Under the pieces are notes generated by a model that did not search any database, was not told the origin of the DNA, and was given only the letters and a program-made list of their open reading frames with translations. A DNA stretch of 64,000 nt from Caulobacter soli (lineage in GTDB: Bacteria; Pseudomonadota; Alphaproteobacteria; Caulobacterales; Caulobacteraceae), in NCBI RefSeq assembly GCF_011045195.1, contig NZ_CP049199.1:744001-808000 (forward strand). The letters are read 5' to 3'. Of this stretch, positions 47,168-55,542 are shown piece by piece. The translations under genes were made by a program, and so were the position numbers. Within the stretch, counting starts at the first letter, position 1, and each line of letters starts with the position of its first letter.

Positions 47168-47588
47168 GGCGGATCGGGAGGCCGAAGGAACGCGCATCGA
47201 TCTGTTGGCGCAGGAGCTTGAAGGAGAGGGCCGGATCGAGCCGGCCATCGAACTCTACAGGGTTGCGGCGAAACTCGGCAACCTGGGCGCTCGCATACAG
47301 CTGTCGGCGCTGTTGGGTGATCTTGCGATGCCTCACGCTTCCGCCGAGGCCATCTACTGGATTCGCCGTTACGCCCCTGACTACCCCAGTCATGCGTGGT
47401 GGAACTTGGCGATGTACCATCGCCAGCGCGGCAATCGACGCTGGTACCTCTACTGGCTGAAGCGTTCGGCTGATGAGGGCGACGAAGACGCCATCGCCGC
47501 CTTGAACGACCCTGATCGGCTAAAGCAGGCTTGGTGGGCGCTCGACGGCATTGAACCGCCGCCGTCGTTTCGCCTGCGCGGAGTCTAG
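47160..47588 (+). CDS. Small SEL1/TPR-like protein
   Basis: A 142-residue protein starting with GTG inside folP. Helical repeats resemble Sel1/TPR units (IEPAIELYRVAAKLGNLGARIQLSALLGD and WYLYWLKRSADEGDEDAIAALND). No signal peptide. Function is unknown; it is probably co-transcribed with folP. Base composition is lower in GC than its neighbours. Confidence 0.7.
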   Translation: MRKADREAEGTRIDLLAQELEGEGRIEPAIELYRVAAKLGNLGARIQLSALLGDLAMPHASAEAIYWIRRYAPDYPSHAWWNLAMYHRQRGNRRWYLYWLKRSADEGDEDAIAALNDPDRLKQAWWALDGIEPPPSFRLRGV

Positions 47589-47690
47589 GTGAACACTCCA
47601 TCCGTCCCGGATGGGGCCTCGCCTCCAAGGTTTTAAGGCGCGGCCTCGCCGCTGGCGAAGGTCGGAAGGGGCGTTTCCGGAAAGGCCCGT

Positions 47691-47828
47691 CCCTCCCCCC
47701 CGCGGGGAGGGTGGCGGCGAAGCCGACGGGTGGGGGCCGGTGCAGGGCGTTGGTCGGGGCGTGTTCCGCTGAGTTATCAAGCCCCACCCGACCCGCTACG
47801 CGGGCCACCCTCCCCACGAGGGGGAGGG
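47691..47828. repeat. Family E-like palindromic element
   Basis: The arms CCCTCCCCCCCGCGGGGAGGG and CCCTCCCC..GGGGAGGG bracket inner GCCCCACCC/GGGTGGGGGC repeats. It lies between convergent genes. Confidence 0.8.
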
Positions 47829-47838
47829 AAGGGCTTCC

Positions 47839-48192
47839 TTACAACCGCGCGCGCCCGCCGCCCTTGAGCTTCAGCGCTCGCCTTGCGTGCTCGGCCTGGG
47901 CCGCGACCGGGGCCAGATCGGCCAGGATCGGCGCCGCCGGACCCGCCGGGGCGGCGGCCGCCGGGGCCACGCGCTGCAGGGGCACGATCAGCGCCACCTT
48001 CCTCGCCATGGCGGCCAGTTCGCCGATCGCCTTGGCCCTGTCGCGGGCTTTCCGGATCTGGGCCGGATCGTCGCTGCGCTCGATCATCGCCCAGGCCGCG
48101 TCGAGGGCGTCCATGAGCTTGGCCTGCAGGGCTTGGCTCCAGGCCAAGGTCCGAGCTGGGATGGGGGCGGGGGTGTGATGGGTCTGGGTCAT
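47839..48192 (-). CDS. Hypothetical alpha-helical protein
   Basis: A 117-residue protein with a helical core (about 15-70; LMDALDAAWAMIERSDDPAQIRKARDRAKAIGELAAMARKV) and an Ala/Pro linker with a basic tail. Family not recognised. I chose the ATG of MTQTHHTPAP; a longer reading crosses non-coding-looking sequence. Confidence 0.6.
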   Translation of the reverse strand: MTQTHHTPAPIPARTLAWSQALQAKLMDALDAAWAMIERSDDPAQIRKARDRAKAIGELAAMARKVALIVPLQRVAPAAAAPAGPAAPILADLAPVAAQAEHARRALKLKGGGRARL

Positions 48193-48311
48193 GCCGATAG
48201 TGTGCGGCCGTCCCGGAGAGTGGGGATAGGAAACGTGCGTTTTTGTGTAAACCCTTGAGTTTGCTGGTGTCGATCTCGGCGCGAGCGGGGATAGAGGTCG
48301 CGTCTGGGATC

Positions 48312-48378
48312 GGGGACACACACTCACGGCAAGGCGCGAGGACAGTCGGCCAAGGCCGTGGGGTGAGTGTGTGTCCCC
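48312..48378. repeat. Long-arm palindrome, GGGGACA...TGTCCCC family
   Basis: A perfect 16-bp inverted repeat (GGGGACACACACTCAC and complement) encloses 35 bases with a small GGCCAAGGCC stem. The ends are the same as in the 26-bp palindromes. It lies in the gap before the 48422 gene. Confidence 0.75.
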
Positions 48379-48421
48379 AACTGCGGCCCGAGCCTGGCGG
48401 CCTTGTGGATAACTTCGGCCG

Positions 48422-48778
48422 CTAGCGGGACGGCAGGGCGTCGGCCAGGTGGCACGACTTGCCCGCCGTGACGTGCTCCAGGCCGATCACGTCCAGCCCG
48501 TTGCCGTCCTCGTCCGGGACCTCGACATACTGGCCGAACACCTCGGCATAGACCGGCGCCTTCAGCGTCTTGAGCCGTTCGCGCAGCTTGGCGACCAGGG
48601 TCTGGCCCTTCTGGTCGCGCAGGACGTAGCGGTTGTCGGCCAGGTCGCAGCGGGTGAGGATCACCTGGTCCTTCTGGACGTCGACCGTGCCGATATAGAC
48701 GTCCTGGGCCAGGGCCGGTCCGGCGAGGGTCGTCACGGCCAGGGCGCAGAGCGCGGCGAGCGTCGGTCTATTGGCCAT
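48422..48778 (-). CDS. Small secreted protein
   Basis: A 118-residue protein with signal peptide (cleavage about 24, ALAQD). The mature domain of about 94 residues has two cysteines (TRCDLAD and KSCHLAD). No family is recognised. It overlaps the upstream secreted protein gene by 11 bases, so the two are coupled and probably act together in the periplasm. Confidence 0.7.
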   Translation of the reverse strand: MANRPTLAALCALAVTTLAGPALAQDVYIGTVDVQKDQVILTRCDLADNRYVLRDQKGQTLVAKLRERLKTLKAPVYAEVFGQYVEVPDEDGNGLDVIGLEHVTAGKSCHLADALPSR

Positions 48779-49328
48779 TTTCGATCATCTCGAAGGTGTA
48801 GCTGCAGCCCGCCAGCGTCTTGCCCGGGTGCGAGGTGACGGTGGAGACGTTGAGGGTGATGCGGGTCTTGTAGGTGAAGCCGCCGGCCTTGCCCTTGTCG
48901 GTGGTGGTCGAGATCTCGCGCTCGCCCAGGAACTTGCCCGGCTGGTCGATGGCCGGCTGGATCTCCAGCTGCTTGGCCAGCGGATGCGGGTCGGCCTCGT
49001 CGAGCACGGCCATGGGGCCGGAGCTGTTGAAGACGATGTGGCGCGTCTGGCGTCCGAACACCGTGAGCGGCGCCTTCAGCGCATAGGCCTTGAGCATGAA
49101 GTTGTCGGTCTTTTCCTCGGTCAGCCCGAAGTGGGCCCGGGCCTGGGCGCCCTCGTCGCCGACCAGCCAGAAGGCCAGGGCGTTGTAGGACGGCACGTCG
49201 TAGGTGCGGCACTCGATCAGCTTGGCCAGGTCCAGCGTGGCGGGATCGATCTCGGTGTCGGCGGCCAGGGCCGAAACCGGCGCGAGACAGGCCGCGCCGA
49301 GCAGCGCGACGCAAAGCGATCTTCTCAT
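48768..49328 (-). CDS. Secreted hypothetical protein
   Basis: A 186-residue protein with signal peptide (MRRSLCVALLGAACLAPVSALAAD, cleavage near 22). The mature part has cysteines at LIECRTYD and LAGCSYTFE. No domain is recognised. The start is the ATG of MRRSLCV. It is divergent from thiD and coupled to the next secreted protein. Confidence 0.7.
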   Translation of the reverse strand: MRRSLCVALLGAACLAPVSALAADTEIDPATLDLAKLIECRTYDVPSYNALAFWLVGDEGAQARAHFGLTEEKTDNFMLKAYALKAPLTVFGRQTRHIVFNSSGPMAVLDEADPHPLAKQLEIQPAIDQPGKFLGEREISTTTDKGKAGGFTYKTRITLNVSTVTSHPGKTLAGCSYTFEMIENGQ

Positions 49329-49442
49329 CAGGAACCCCGACCCATGCAACCTGATGGGGAATACGCGCGGCGTGCGGTGAAGGTTCCGGGGAGAGAGGGT
49401 TCATCGTTGGCCCGTCTCCGACTCCCCGTTAGAACCCCCTCC

Positions 49443-50273
49443 ATGACCCAAGCTCATCCCCAAGCCTTTCGGGGCCGCGTGCTCGTCCTGGCCGGATCGG
49501 ATTCCGGCGGCGGGGCGGGGATCCAGGCCGACATCAAGACCATCACCGCCCTGGGCGGCTACGCGGCCACGGCGATCACCGCGATCACCGTGCAGAACAC
49601 CCTGGGCGTGACCGGCGTGCATCCGATCCCGCTGGAGATCGTCGAGGCCCAGGCCCGCGCCGTGCTCGACGACATCGGGGCCGACGCCTTCAAGACCGGC
49701 ATGCTGGGCGACGCCGCGACGGTCGAGGTCGTGGCCCGCGTGCTGGACAGCGCGAAAGGAACACCGGCCGTCATCGATCCGGTGATGATCGCCAAGGGCG
49801 GGGCCTCGCTGTTGGCCCAGGAGGCGATCGGGGCGCTGAAGAGCCTGCTGATCCCCCGCGCCGCCCTGCTGACCCCCAACGCCCCCGAGGCCGCCGCCCT
49901 GACGGGTCTGAGCGTCGAGACCACCGACGACCTGCGCCGGGCGGGCGAGGCCCTGCTGGAGCTGGGCGCCCATGCGGTGCTGATGAAGGGCGGCCACGTG
50001 GACGGAGAGCGGGTCGTGGACCTGCTGATCACCCGCCAGGGCGAGACCGCCTTCGAGGGCGAGCGGATCGAGACCCGCCACACCCATGGCACCGGCTGCA
50101 CCCTGGCCTCGGCCTGCGCGACGGGTCTGGCCCAAGGGCTGACGCTGACAGAGTCGGTGGCCCGGGCCTGGAACTACGTCCACGAGGCCATGCTGCGCGC
50201 GCCCGGCTTCGGGGCGGGCCACGGGCCGCTGGATCATGCCTGGCCCCTCCGCATTGAAGGAGGGCGCAAATGA
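49443..50273 (+). CDS. thiD: Hydroxymethylpyrimidine/phosphomethylpyrimidine kinase
   Basis: A 276-residue ribokinase-fold enzyme that phosphorylates HMP twice for thiamine synthesis. GSDSGGGAGIQADIKT is near the start, with KTGMLGD, DPVMIAKGG, TPNAPEAAALTG, and the GTGCTLASA anion-hole motif with catalytic residue at the C-terminus. It ends in an ATGA overlap with the next gene. Confidence 0.95.
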   Translation: MTQAHPQAFRGRVLVLAGSDSGGGAGIQADIKTITALGGYAATAITAITVQNTLGVTGVHPIPLEIVEAQARAVLDDIGADAFKTGMLGDAATVEVVARVLDSAKGTPAVIDPVMIAKGGASLLAQEAIGALKSLLIPRAALLTPNAPEAAALTGLSVETTDDLRRAGEALLELGAHAVLMKGGHVDGERVVDLLITRQGETAFEGERIETRHTHGTGCTLASACATGLAQGLTLTESVARAWNYVHEAMLRAPGFGAGHGPLDHAWPLRIEGGRK

Positions 50274-50854
50274 GCGATCTGGAGACCCGTCTGATCGACA
50301 TCATTCGGGGCGTGCCGACCACGATGCAGGTGCTGAAGGTCGTCCGCGACCTGGGCCTGCCGGACGCCATGATCTTCTCCGGCGCGATCTACCAGCCGGT
50401 CTGGAACCACCTGACCGGCCGGGCGCCCGACTACGGGATCAAGGACTACGACGTGGCCTATCACGACGCGTCGGACACCTCGTACGAGGCCGAGGACGTG
50501 GTGATCCGGCGCGTGGCCGCCGCCTTCGAGCCGCCGCTGCGCGAGCTGGTCGAGGTGCGCAACCAGGCCCGGGTGCACCTGTGGTTCGAGCAGAGGTTCG
50601 GGGCCGACGAGCCCTATCCGCCGCTGGAGACCAGCGCCGACGCGCTGAAGCGTTTCGTGGCCACGGCCTTCTGCGTGGGCGTGCGGATGGAGGCCGACGA
50701 CAGCCTCTCGGTGTTCGCGCCGTTCGGCCTGGACGACCTGTTCGCCCTGCACCTGCGCCCCAACCCGCTGCGGGTGAAGGGCGCGGGCGGTTGGGCGCGC
50801 ACCACCGGCTCGGCCAAGGCGCGGTGGCCGGAGATCACGGTCGAGGGGAACTGA
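50270..50854 (+). CDS. Nucleotidyltransferase family protein (COG3575-like)
   Basis: A 194-residue protein resembling the DUF925/COG3575 nucleotidyltransferase family: the GAIYQPVWNHLTGRAPDYGIKDYDVAYHD region holds the expected Asp pair. Substrate is unknown. It is translationally coupled to thiD. Confidence 0.8.
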   Translation: MSDLETRLIDIIRGVPTTMQVLKVVRDLGLPDAMIFSGAIYQPVWNHLTGRAPDYGIKDYDVAYHDASDTSYEAEDVVIRRVAAAFEPPLRELVEVRNQARVHLWFEQRFGADEPYPPLETSADALKRFVATAFCVGVRMEADDSLSVFAPFGLDDLFALHLRPNPLRVKGAGGWARTTGSAKARWPEITVEGN

Positions 50855-51002
50855 TCCCTCTCCCCTGCGGGAGAGGGTGGCGGTCCGGAGGACCGTCGGG
50901 TGAGGGGTTGATGGTCGCGTCAACCGCGCACGGCGGACAGGTCTGGGAGACCCCTCATCAGACCTCCTTCGGAGGCTGCCTTCTCCCGCAGGGGGAGAAG
51001 GA
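50855..51002. repeat. Family E palindromic element, inverted pair
   Basis: The arms CCCTCTCCC...GGGAGAGGG with side hairpin GGTCCGGAGGACC begin directly after the stop codon of the upstream gene; the facing module ends CTTCTCCCGCAGGGGGAGAAG. Confidence 0.85.
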
Positions 51003-51090
51003 CCGGAAAACATTGTCCCGGGTGACAATGTTGCCTTTGATCCAGTGACGCCCTGGCCTTACGACCGCGAGATCGACCGGAGTTCTCGCC

Positions 51091-51933
51091 ATGCGCCAGT
51101 GGACCATCGACGCCTTCGCCTCGGGCCCGTTCAAGGGCAATCCGGCCTGCGTGGTCGAGCCGTTTGAAGCGTGGCCCGACGCGGCCTGGATGCAGGCCCT
51201 GGCGGCCGAGAACAATCAGGCCGAAACCGCCTTCCTGCTCAAGACCGCCGATCCGGCGCGGTTCGGCCTGCGCTGGTTCACTCCGGCCATCGAGGCTCCG
51301 CTCTGCGGCCACGCCACCCTGGCCAGCGCCCACGCCCTGTTCCAGGAACTGGGCGTCGACGTTCCGCTGCTGACCTTCGACACCTTGTCGGGCGACCTGA
51401 CCGTGCGGCGCCTTTTGATGGATGAGGGCGGGGAGGGGCTGGAAATGGACTTCCCCGCCGATCCGCCGCGCCGTCTGGCCGGCGTTGAAGGCCTGGCCGA
51501 GGCGCTGGGCGCCGAGCCGCTGGAGGTCTGGGCGGGGATGTATCTGGTGGCGGTGCTGAAGGACGAGGCGACCGTCCGGGGCCTGGCGCCGGACCTGGCC
51601 GCCCTACGCGCCGTGGGCGGCGAGGCCAGCGGCGGACCCGGCCAGGTGATCGCGGTGGCGCCGGCCGATCCGGGCCGGCCCTACGCCGTGGTGAGCCGCT
51701 TCTTCGCGCCGGCCGCCGGCATTCCCGAGGACCCGACCACGGGCTCGGCCCACTGCATCCTGACGCCGCTCTATGGCGACAAGCTGGGCGCGGCGACCCT
51801 GCGGTTCCATCAGGCCTATCCCGGCCGGGGCGGGGATCTGGACTGCGAAAACCACGGCGCGCGCGTTCTCCTGCGCGGCCGCGGCTTCACGATGGTGGAG
51901 AGCCGGCTGAGGGTGGAACCGGCTCTCCGTTAG
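51091..51933 (+). CDS. PhzF family isomerase/epimerase
   Basis: A 280-residue protein of the diaminopimelate-epimerase-like PhzF family: [16 protein letters not shown] near the start, the catalytic Glu in [28 protein letters not shown] and [12 protein letters not shown] are signatures. Substrate is unknown. It is convergent with a small secreted protein gene. Confidence 0.93.
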   Translation: MRQWTIDAFASGPFKGNPACVVEPFEAWPDAAWMQALAAENNQAETAFLLKTADPARFGLRWFTPAIEAPLCGHATLASAHALFQELGVDVPLLTFDTLSGDLTVRRLLMDEGGEGLEMDFPADPPRRLAGVEGLAEALGAEPLEVWAGMYLVAVLKDEATVRGLAPDLAALRAVGGEASGGPGQVIAVAPADPGRPYAVVSRFFAPAAGIPEDPTTGSAHCILTPLYGDKLGAATLRFHQAYPGRGGDLDCENHGARVLLRGRGFTMVESRLRVEPALR

Positions 51934-51944
51934 ACCTTCAGGTC

Positions 51945-52310
51945 TTAGTAGCGACGGCCGTAGCCGTAGTCGCGGTCGTGGCGCTCGTAGCGGATCTGGG
52001 CGCTGATGCGGTCGTAGCGGCGATCCAGGTCGGCGCGTTCCCAGCCGGTCAGGCCGCCGCGACGATAGCGCGACTCCAGGCGGGCGGTTTCGCGCAGGTC
52101 GCCCTTCAGGCGCCAGGCTTCATCGCGGGTCAGGCCGCCGCGGCGGATGCCCATGTCGATGCGCTGGTCCAGGCGGGCGACGCGGTCGCCGCCGACATCC
52201 TGGTTGTAGCCACGGTCATAGCCGCGCTCATAGGCCTGGGCCGAGGCGACGGCGGGAACGGCGGCGGCGACGGCCGAGACCGCGGCGATCGAAAGCAGGA
52301 TCTTTTTCAT
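51945..52310 (-). CDS. Small secreted Tyr/Arg-rich protein
   Basis: A 121-residue protein with signal peptide (cleavage about 25, ASAQA). The mature part is rich in Arg, Asp and Tyr (YERGYDRGYNQD; DRDYGYGRRY at the end) and partly helical. Function is unknown. I used the ATG of MKKILLS, typical of a signal peptide. Confidence 0.7.
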   Translation of the reverse strand: MKKILLSIAAVSAVAAAVPAVASAQAYERGYDRGYNQDVGGDRVARLDQRIDMGIRRGGLTRDEAWRLKGDLRETARLESRYRRGGLTGWERADLDRRYDRISAQIRYERHDRDYGYGRRY

Positions 52311-52458
52311 CGGTACGGTTCCTCTCGAAATGTTTTCCGACGCCCGACGGGACGACGTTGGACACAAGAGAACACACCCAACCTGAAACGGTTCTGAGCC
52401 CGTCGTTATGTTCGGTTCAGGTAGATGAACTGGGCTGTGGGCGGGACGGAGCGCGGTT

Positions 52459-52483
52459 GGGGCAGGCACATGTGCCTGTCCCC
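52459..52483. repeat. Palindrome, GGGGCAGG...CCTGTCCCC
   Basis: A near-perfect hairpin with an ACATGT centre, related to the 4444 and 30025 palindromes but lacking one base. It is 12 bases past the 3' end of the kinase gene. Confidence 0.65.
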
Positions 52484-52494
52484 GTCAGTTGGCC

Positions 52495-54378
52495 CTAAGC
52501 CGCCGCCACCTTCGCGCCGTCGCGGCGCGCGGCCGCCACGGCGGTTTCGATCGCGTCGTAGAGCTTGGTCACTTCGATCGGCTTGGCCACGTGGCCGTCC
52601 ATGCCGGCGGCCATGTAGCCCTCCACCTGGTGGACCAGGGCGTTGGCGGTGACCGCCACGATCGGGATGCGCTTGCGGCTCTCGCTGACCTCGAGCGCGC
52701 GGATGGTGCGGGCGGCTTCGACGCCGTCCATCACCGGCATGTGGATGTCCATCAGCACGATGTCGTGGCCGCCGCGCTTCCAGGCCTCGACGCAGGCGGC
52801 GCCATCGGCCACCAGCTCGACCTCGGCGCCCAGCGGGGCCAGGACGGCGGCGATGACCTTCTGGTTGGTCGGATTGTCGTCGGCGGCCAGCACGCGCAGG
52901 CGGCGCTCGGACTCGATCGGCGGCGGGGCGGCTTCCACGGCGACGGGGAGGATGGCCTCGCCACGCGGCATGGCCACCACGACGGTGAAGGTCGAGCCCT
53001 GGCCCTCGCGGCTCTGCACATGCACGCCGCCGCCCATCAGGGCGGCCAGCTCGTTGCAGATCGACAGGCCCAGGCCCGAACCGCCGAACCGGCGGGTGGT
53101 CGAGCTGTCGGCCTGGACGAACTTGTCGAACAGGCGCGGCAGGGTCTCGGCGTCGATGCCGATGCCGGTGTCGACCACGTCGACCCGCAGGCCGCTGCCG
53201 TCGTCGGCCGAGGCGAAGCGCACCGAGACGCTGCCTTCGAGCGTGAACTTCAGGGCGTTGGAGACCAGGTTGCCCAGGATCTGGCGCAGGCGGTCGGCGT
53301 CGCCGCGCCACGGACCCAGGGCCTCGGGCGCGACGAAGACACCGAACTCCAGGTTCTTCTGGCGGGCCTGGGTGGCGTAGGATTCGCGGATCGACAGGGC
53401 CAGGCTGGCCAGGTCGAAGTCGCGGTCGACCAAGTCCAGGCGGCCGGCCTCGATCTTCGACAGGTCCAGCACGTCGTTGAGCACCGACAGCAGCAGGCCG
53501 CCGGACTCGCGGATCACCGACAGGCGCTCGCGCTGGGCGGCGGAAAGCTCGCCCATGGCCATCACCTCGGTCATGGCCAGCACGCCGTTCAGCGGGGTGC
53601 GGATCTCGTGGCTCATATTGGCCAGGAAGTGCGACTTCAGCACATTGGCGGCGTTGGCGTCGTCGCGCGCCTTGACCAGTTCGGCCATCGCGCCGCGCAG
53701 GTCGTGGTCGTTGATCTCCAGCCGCGAGACCAGGTGGTTGAAGCTGTCGGTCAGGCTCTGGAAGACCTCGTCGTCGGCCGCCTGTTCCACCGGCTTGAAC
53801 TGGCCGTTGGCGGCGACCTCGCGCATGGCGTTGGACAGGCGCTCCATCGGCTTGGTCATGCGCCGGGCCAAGCCGTTGGCCAGCAGGATCGCCAGGCCCG
53901 CCGAGCCGAAGAACAGGGTGCCGGTCAGGGCCAGGTCGCGGGCCATGATGTCGGTCAGGCTGGGGCGGCGGGCGGCCAGCGACAGCGAGCCGACCTGGCG
54001 CGAACCCAGCTTGATCGGGCGGACCAGGGTGTCGACCTCGGCCTCCTTGATCGCGCCGATCTGGGCGACGACCTGGCCTTGCATGTCGGTCAACTGGACG
54101 GAGGCGACATTGGGCGCCTTGGCCACCGCCTCCAGGGCGCGATAGGCACCGACGGTGTTGCGGTCGGCCATCGGCGCGGCGGCGCCGGCGGCCACCATCT
54201 GGGCCAGGATCTCGTGGTTGGCCTGGGACTCCTGGCGGGCGACGCTCCACTGCTGGAGCATGAAGCACAGGCACGCGGCCAGCAGCGCGGCCACCGTGGT
54301 GGTCAGCGCGACAGCCGCGATTCGCGCCTGCAGGGGCGCATGCGTCGCGGCTCCAGAGCTGCGGCTGTCGTCGATCAT
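52495..54378 (-). CDS. Hybrid sensor histidine kinase
   Basis: A 627-residue membrane kinase. TM helices are at about 20-42 and 150-168 with a periplasmic domain between, then HAMP (about 170-225). HisKA carries His257 in SHEIRTPLNG; the ATPase has the N box at 370-378, DTGIGID and GGSGLGLSI. A C-terminal receiver domain has Asp544 in VLMDIHMPVMDG. It probably phosphorylates its own receiver or passes phosphate to a phosphotransferase. Ligand unknown. Confidence 0.93.
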   Translation of the reverse strand: MIDDSRSSGAATHAPLQARIAAVALTTTVAALLAACLCFMLQQWSVARQESQANHEILAQMVAAGAAAPMADRNTVGAYRALEAVAKAPNVASVQLTDMQGQVVAQIGAIKEAEVDTLVRPIKLGSRQVGSLSLAARRPSLTDIMARDLALTGTLFFGSAGLAILLANGLARRMTKPMERLSNAMREVAANGQFKPVEQAADDEVFQSLTDSFNHLVSRLEINDHDLRGAMAELVKARDDANAANVLKSHFLANMSHEIRTPLNGVLAMTEVMAMGELSAAQRERLSVIRESGGLLLSVLNDVLDLSKIEAGRLDLVDRDFDLASLALSIRESYATQARQKNLEFGVFVAPEALGPWRGDADRLRQILGNLVSNALKFTLEGSVSVRFASADDGSGLRVDVVDTGIGIDAETLPRLFDKFVQADSSTTRRFGGSGLGLSICNELAALMGGGVHVQSREGQGSTFTVVVAMPRGEAILPVAVEAAPPPIESERRLRVLAADDNPTNQKVIAAVLAPLGAEVELVADGAACVEAWKRGGHDIVLMDIHMPVMDGVEAARTIRALEVSESRKRIPIVAVTANALVHQVEGYMAAGMDGHVAKPIEVTKLYDAIETAVAAARRDGAKVAAA

Positions 54379-54498
54379 TTCCCGTCCCAGGAGAATCCTA
54401 GCGATCTAACCTCTCGCAATCTTCCTAACGCTTCGCTTCCAAGATACCGCGTCCCCGCTACAAAACAACGTTAACGCGCATTTCTCATTGCCTTCTTC

Positions 54499-54513
54499 TT
54501 AACTTTTCGTTTA
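54499..54513 (+). promoter_or_regulatory. CtrA-box-like sequence
   Basis: TTAA-N7-TTTA, one base from the TTAA-N7-TTAA CtrA motif, lies 37 bases before the TTG start at 54550, in an AT-rich gap. Confidence 0.35.
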
Positions 54514-54549
54514 CCTCTTTTCTTAGTCTTTCATTAAGGAGATGGGGCT

Positions 54550-54888
54550 TTGGAAAAGATTTTCGTCGTTAAACGAGTCGCCGCGAAGCTGCATGGCAGT
54601 GAAGCCGCGATCGACACGGCCATGGTTCAAGTCGCCGAAATGATGGGCGAACTGGTCCAGGCTCGTAAGGATCTGGGCCTGTCGGCGACCGTCGCCGCCG
54701 GCGCCTCCGCCAAGGTCGCGGCTGCGGTGGCCGCCCTGTCGGAAGCCCGTTCGGCCATGGTCGCCGCGCACGCCGAACTGGACGAAACCCGTCTGCGTCT
54801 GGGCGTCCGCACCAAGATGATGGGCTGGGAAATCAAGCTGTCGGCTGGCGAGCCGGTGGCTGACGAGCAGGTCGCTCAAGCCAGCTAA
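54550..54888 (+). CDS. Small helical cytoplasmic protein
   Basis: A 112-residue protein with no signal peptide or TM helix; nearly all is predicted helix with Ala-rich segments (about 10-85), perhaps an antiparallel coiled coil. The start is TTG after AAGGAG. Family not recognised. It lies between a divergent hybrid kinase and a small membrane gene, with a possible CtrA box upstream. Confidence 0.7.
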   Translation: MEKIFVVKRVAAKLHGSEAAIDTAMVQVAEMMGELVQARKDLGLSATVAAGASAKVAAAVAALSEARSAMVAAHAELDETRLRLGVRTKMMGWEIKLSAGEPVADEQVAQAS

Positions 54889-54909
54889 GCAATATTGCAA
54901 GAGTTTAAT

Positions 54910-54945
54910 CCTTAGGGTCTCCGTTTCACGATAGAGACTCTAAGG
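54910..54945 (+). promoter_or_regulatory. Hairpin abutting the 54946 start codon
   Basis: A 12-bp stem (CCTTAGGGTCTC with GAGACTCTAAGG, one G-T wobble) and 12-base loop ends on the base before the ATG. The only Shine-Dalgarno (AAGG) lies in its right arm. It could be a translation switch or a terminator lacking a T tract. Confidence 0.6.
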
Positions 54946-55407
54946 ATGAACCCGCACGTTGCTCTCTTCTTGGGATGGGCCGCCACCTTGGTGGTGTGCA
55001 GTCTGGCTTGGCTAAGAGGCTCCGCGGCGGAGCGCTGGGGTGCGGTGATCATCCTGGTCGGCGCCGTCGCGTCGCTTCTGATCCAGCTACTGCTGCCGGC
55101 CCGTCCGCAAGCCACGGCGTCGCTGTTCTGCGAGGGTCTGTACGGCTTCAGCTTCCTGCTGCTGGCCCTGCGCTACGCCAGTCCCTGGCTGGGCGGCGCG
55201 ATGCTGCTGCAGGCCATCCAGTTCAGTCTGCACGCCTATTACCTGGTCGGGGATCGACCCCACGACCTGACCTATCGCGTGGTCAACAACCTGAACTCAG
55301 CCGGGGTGCTGGTCTGCATCCTGTTCGGCATCGCCGCCTCGTGGCGTCGTCAAGCCCGCGCCAGTGACCGCCAGGTTCGCGCCGGCAATCATTTCTCTGG
55401 TAAATAA
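54946..55407 (+). CDS. Small membrane protein
   Basis: A 153-residue protein with five hydrophobic segments (about 4-22, 31-50, 60-78, 83-103, 116-134) and a basic tail. Family not recognised. It starts directly after a stable hairpin and precedes the serC leader. Confidence 0.7.
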   Translation: MNPHVALFLGWAATLVVCSLAWLRGSAAERWGAVIILVGAVASLLIQLLLPARPQATASLFCEGLYGFSFLLLALRYASPWLGGAMLLQAIQFSLHAYYLVGDRPHDLTYRVVNNLNSAGVLVCILFGIAASWRRQARASDRQVRAGNHFSGK

Positions 55408-55542
55408 TTTCTCTGGCCGGACGATTTGTCCGGTCCGCGGCAAAATCTCTCCTTGCCTTCGCTGTCGAAACAGAGTTTCTCGCCGGCGGGCCACGCCCCC
55501 CCAACGGGGCGCTGTCCATCTGTAAGGATGGGAGACATCGAT
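55408..55542 (+). promoter_or_regulatory. serC: serC upstream region, possible structured leader
   Basis: The 135 bases before serC contain a GGCCGGAC/GTCCGGTC hairpin and a GCCCC/GGGGC hairpin. A serC leader motif is known in alphaproteobacteria. I could not confirm its consensus by eye, so the assignment is tentative. Confidence 0.35.

Noticed and set aside
47691..47828. Repeats that might suggest a CRISPR array
   Set aside because: There are no regularly spaced direct repeats with unique spacers; the structure is a single inverted palindrome, and no cas genes are nearby.
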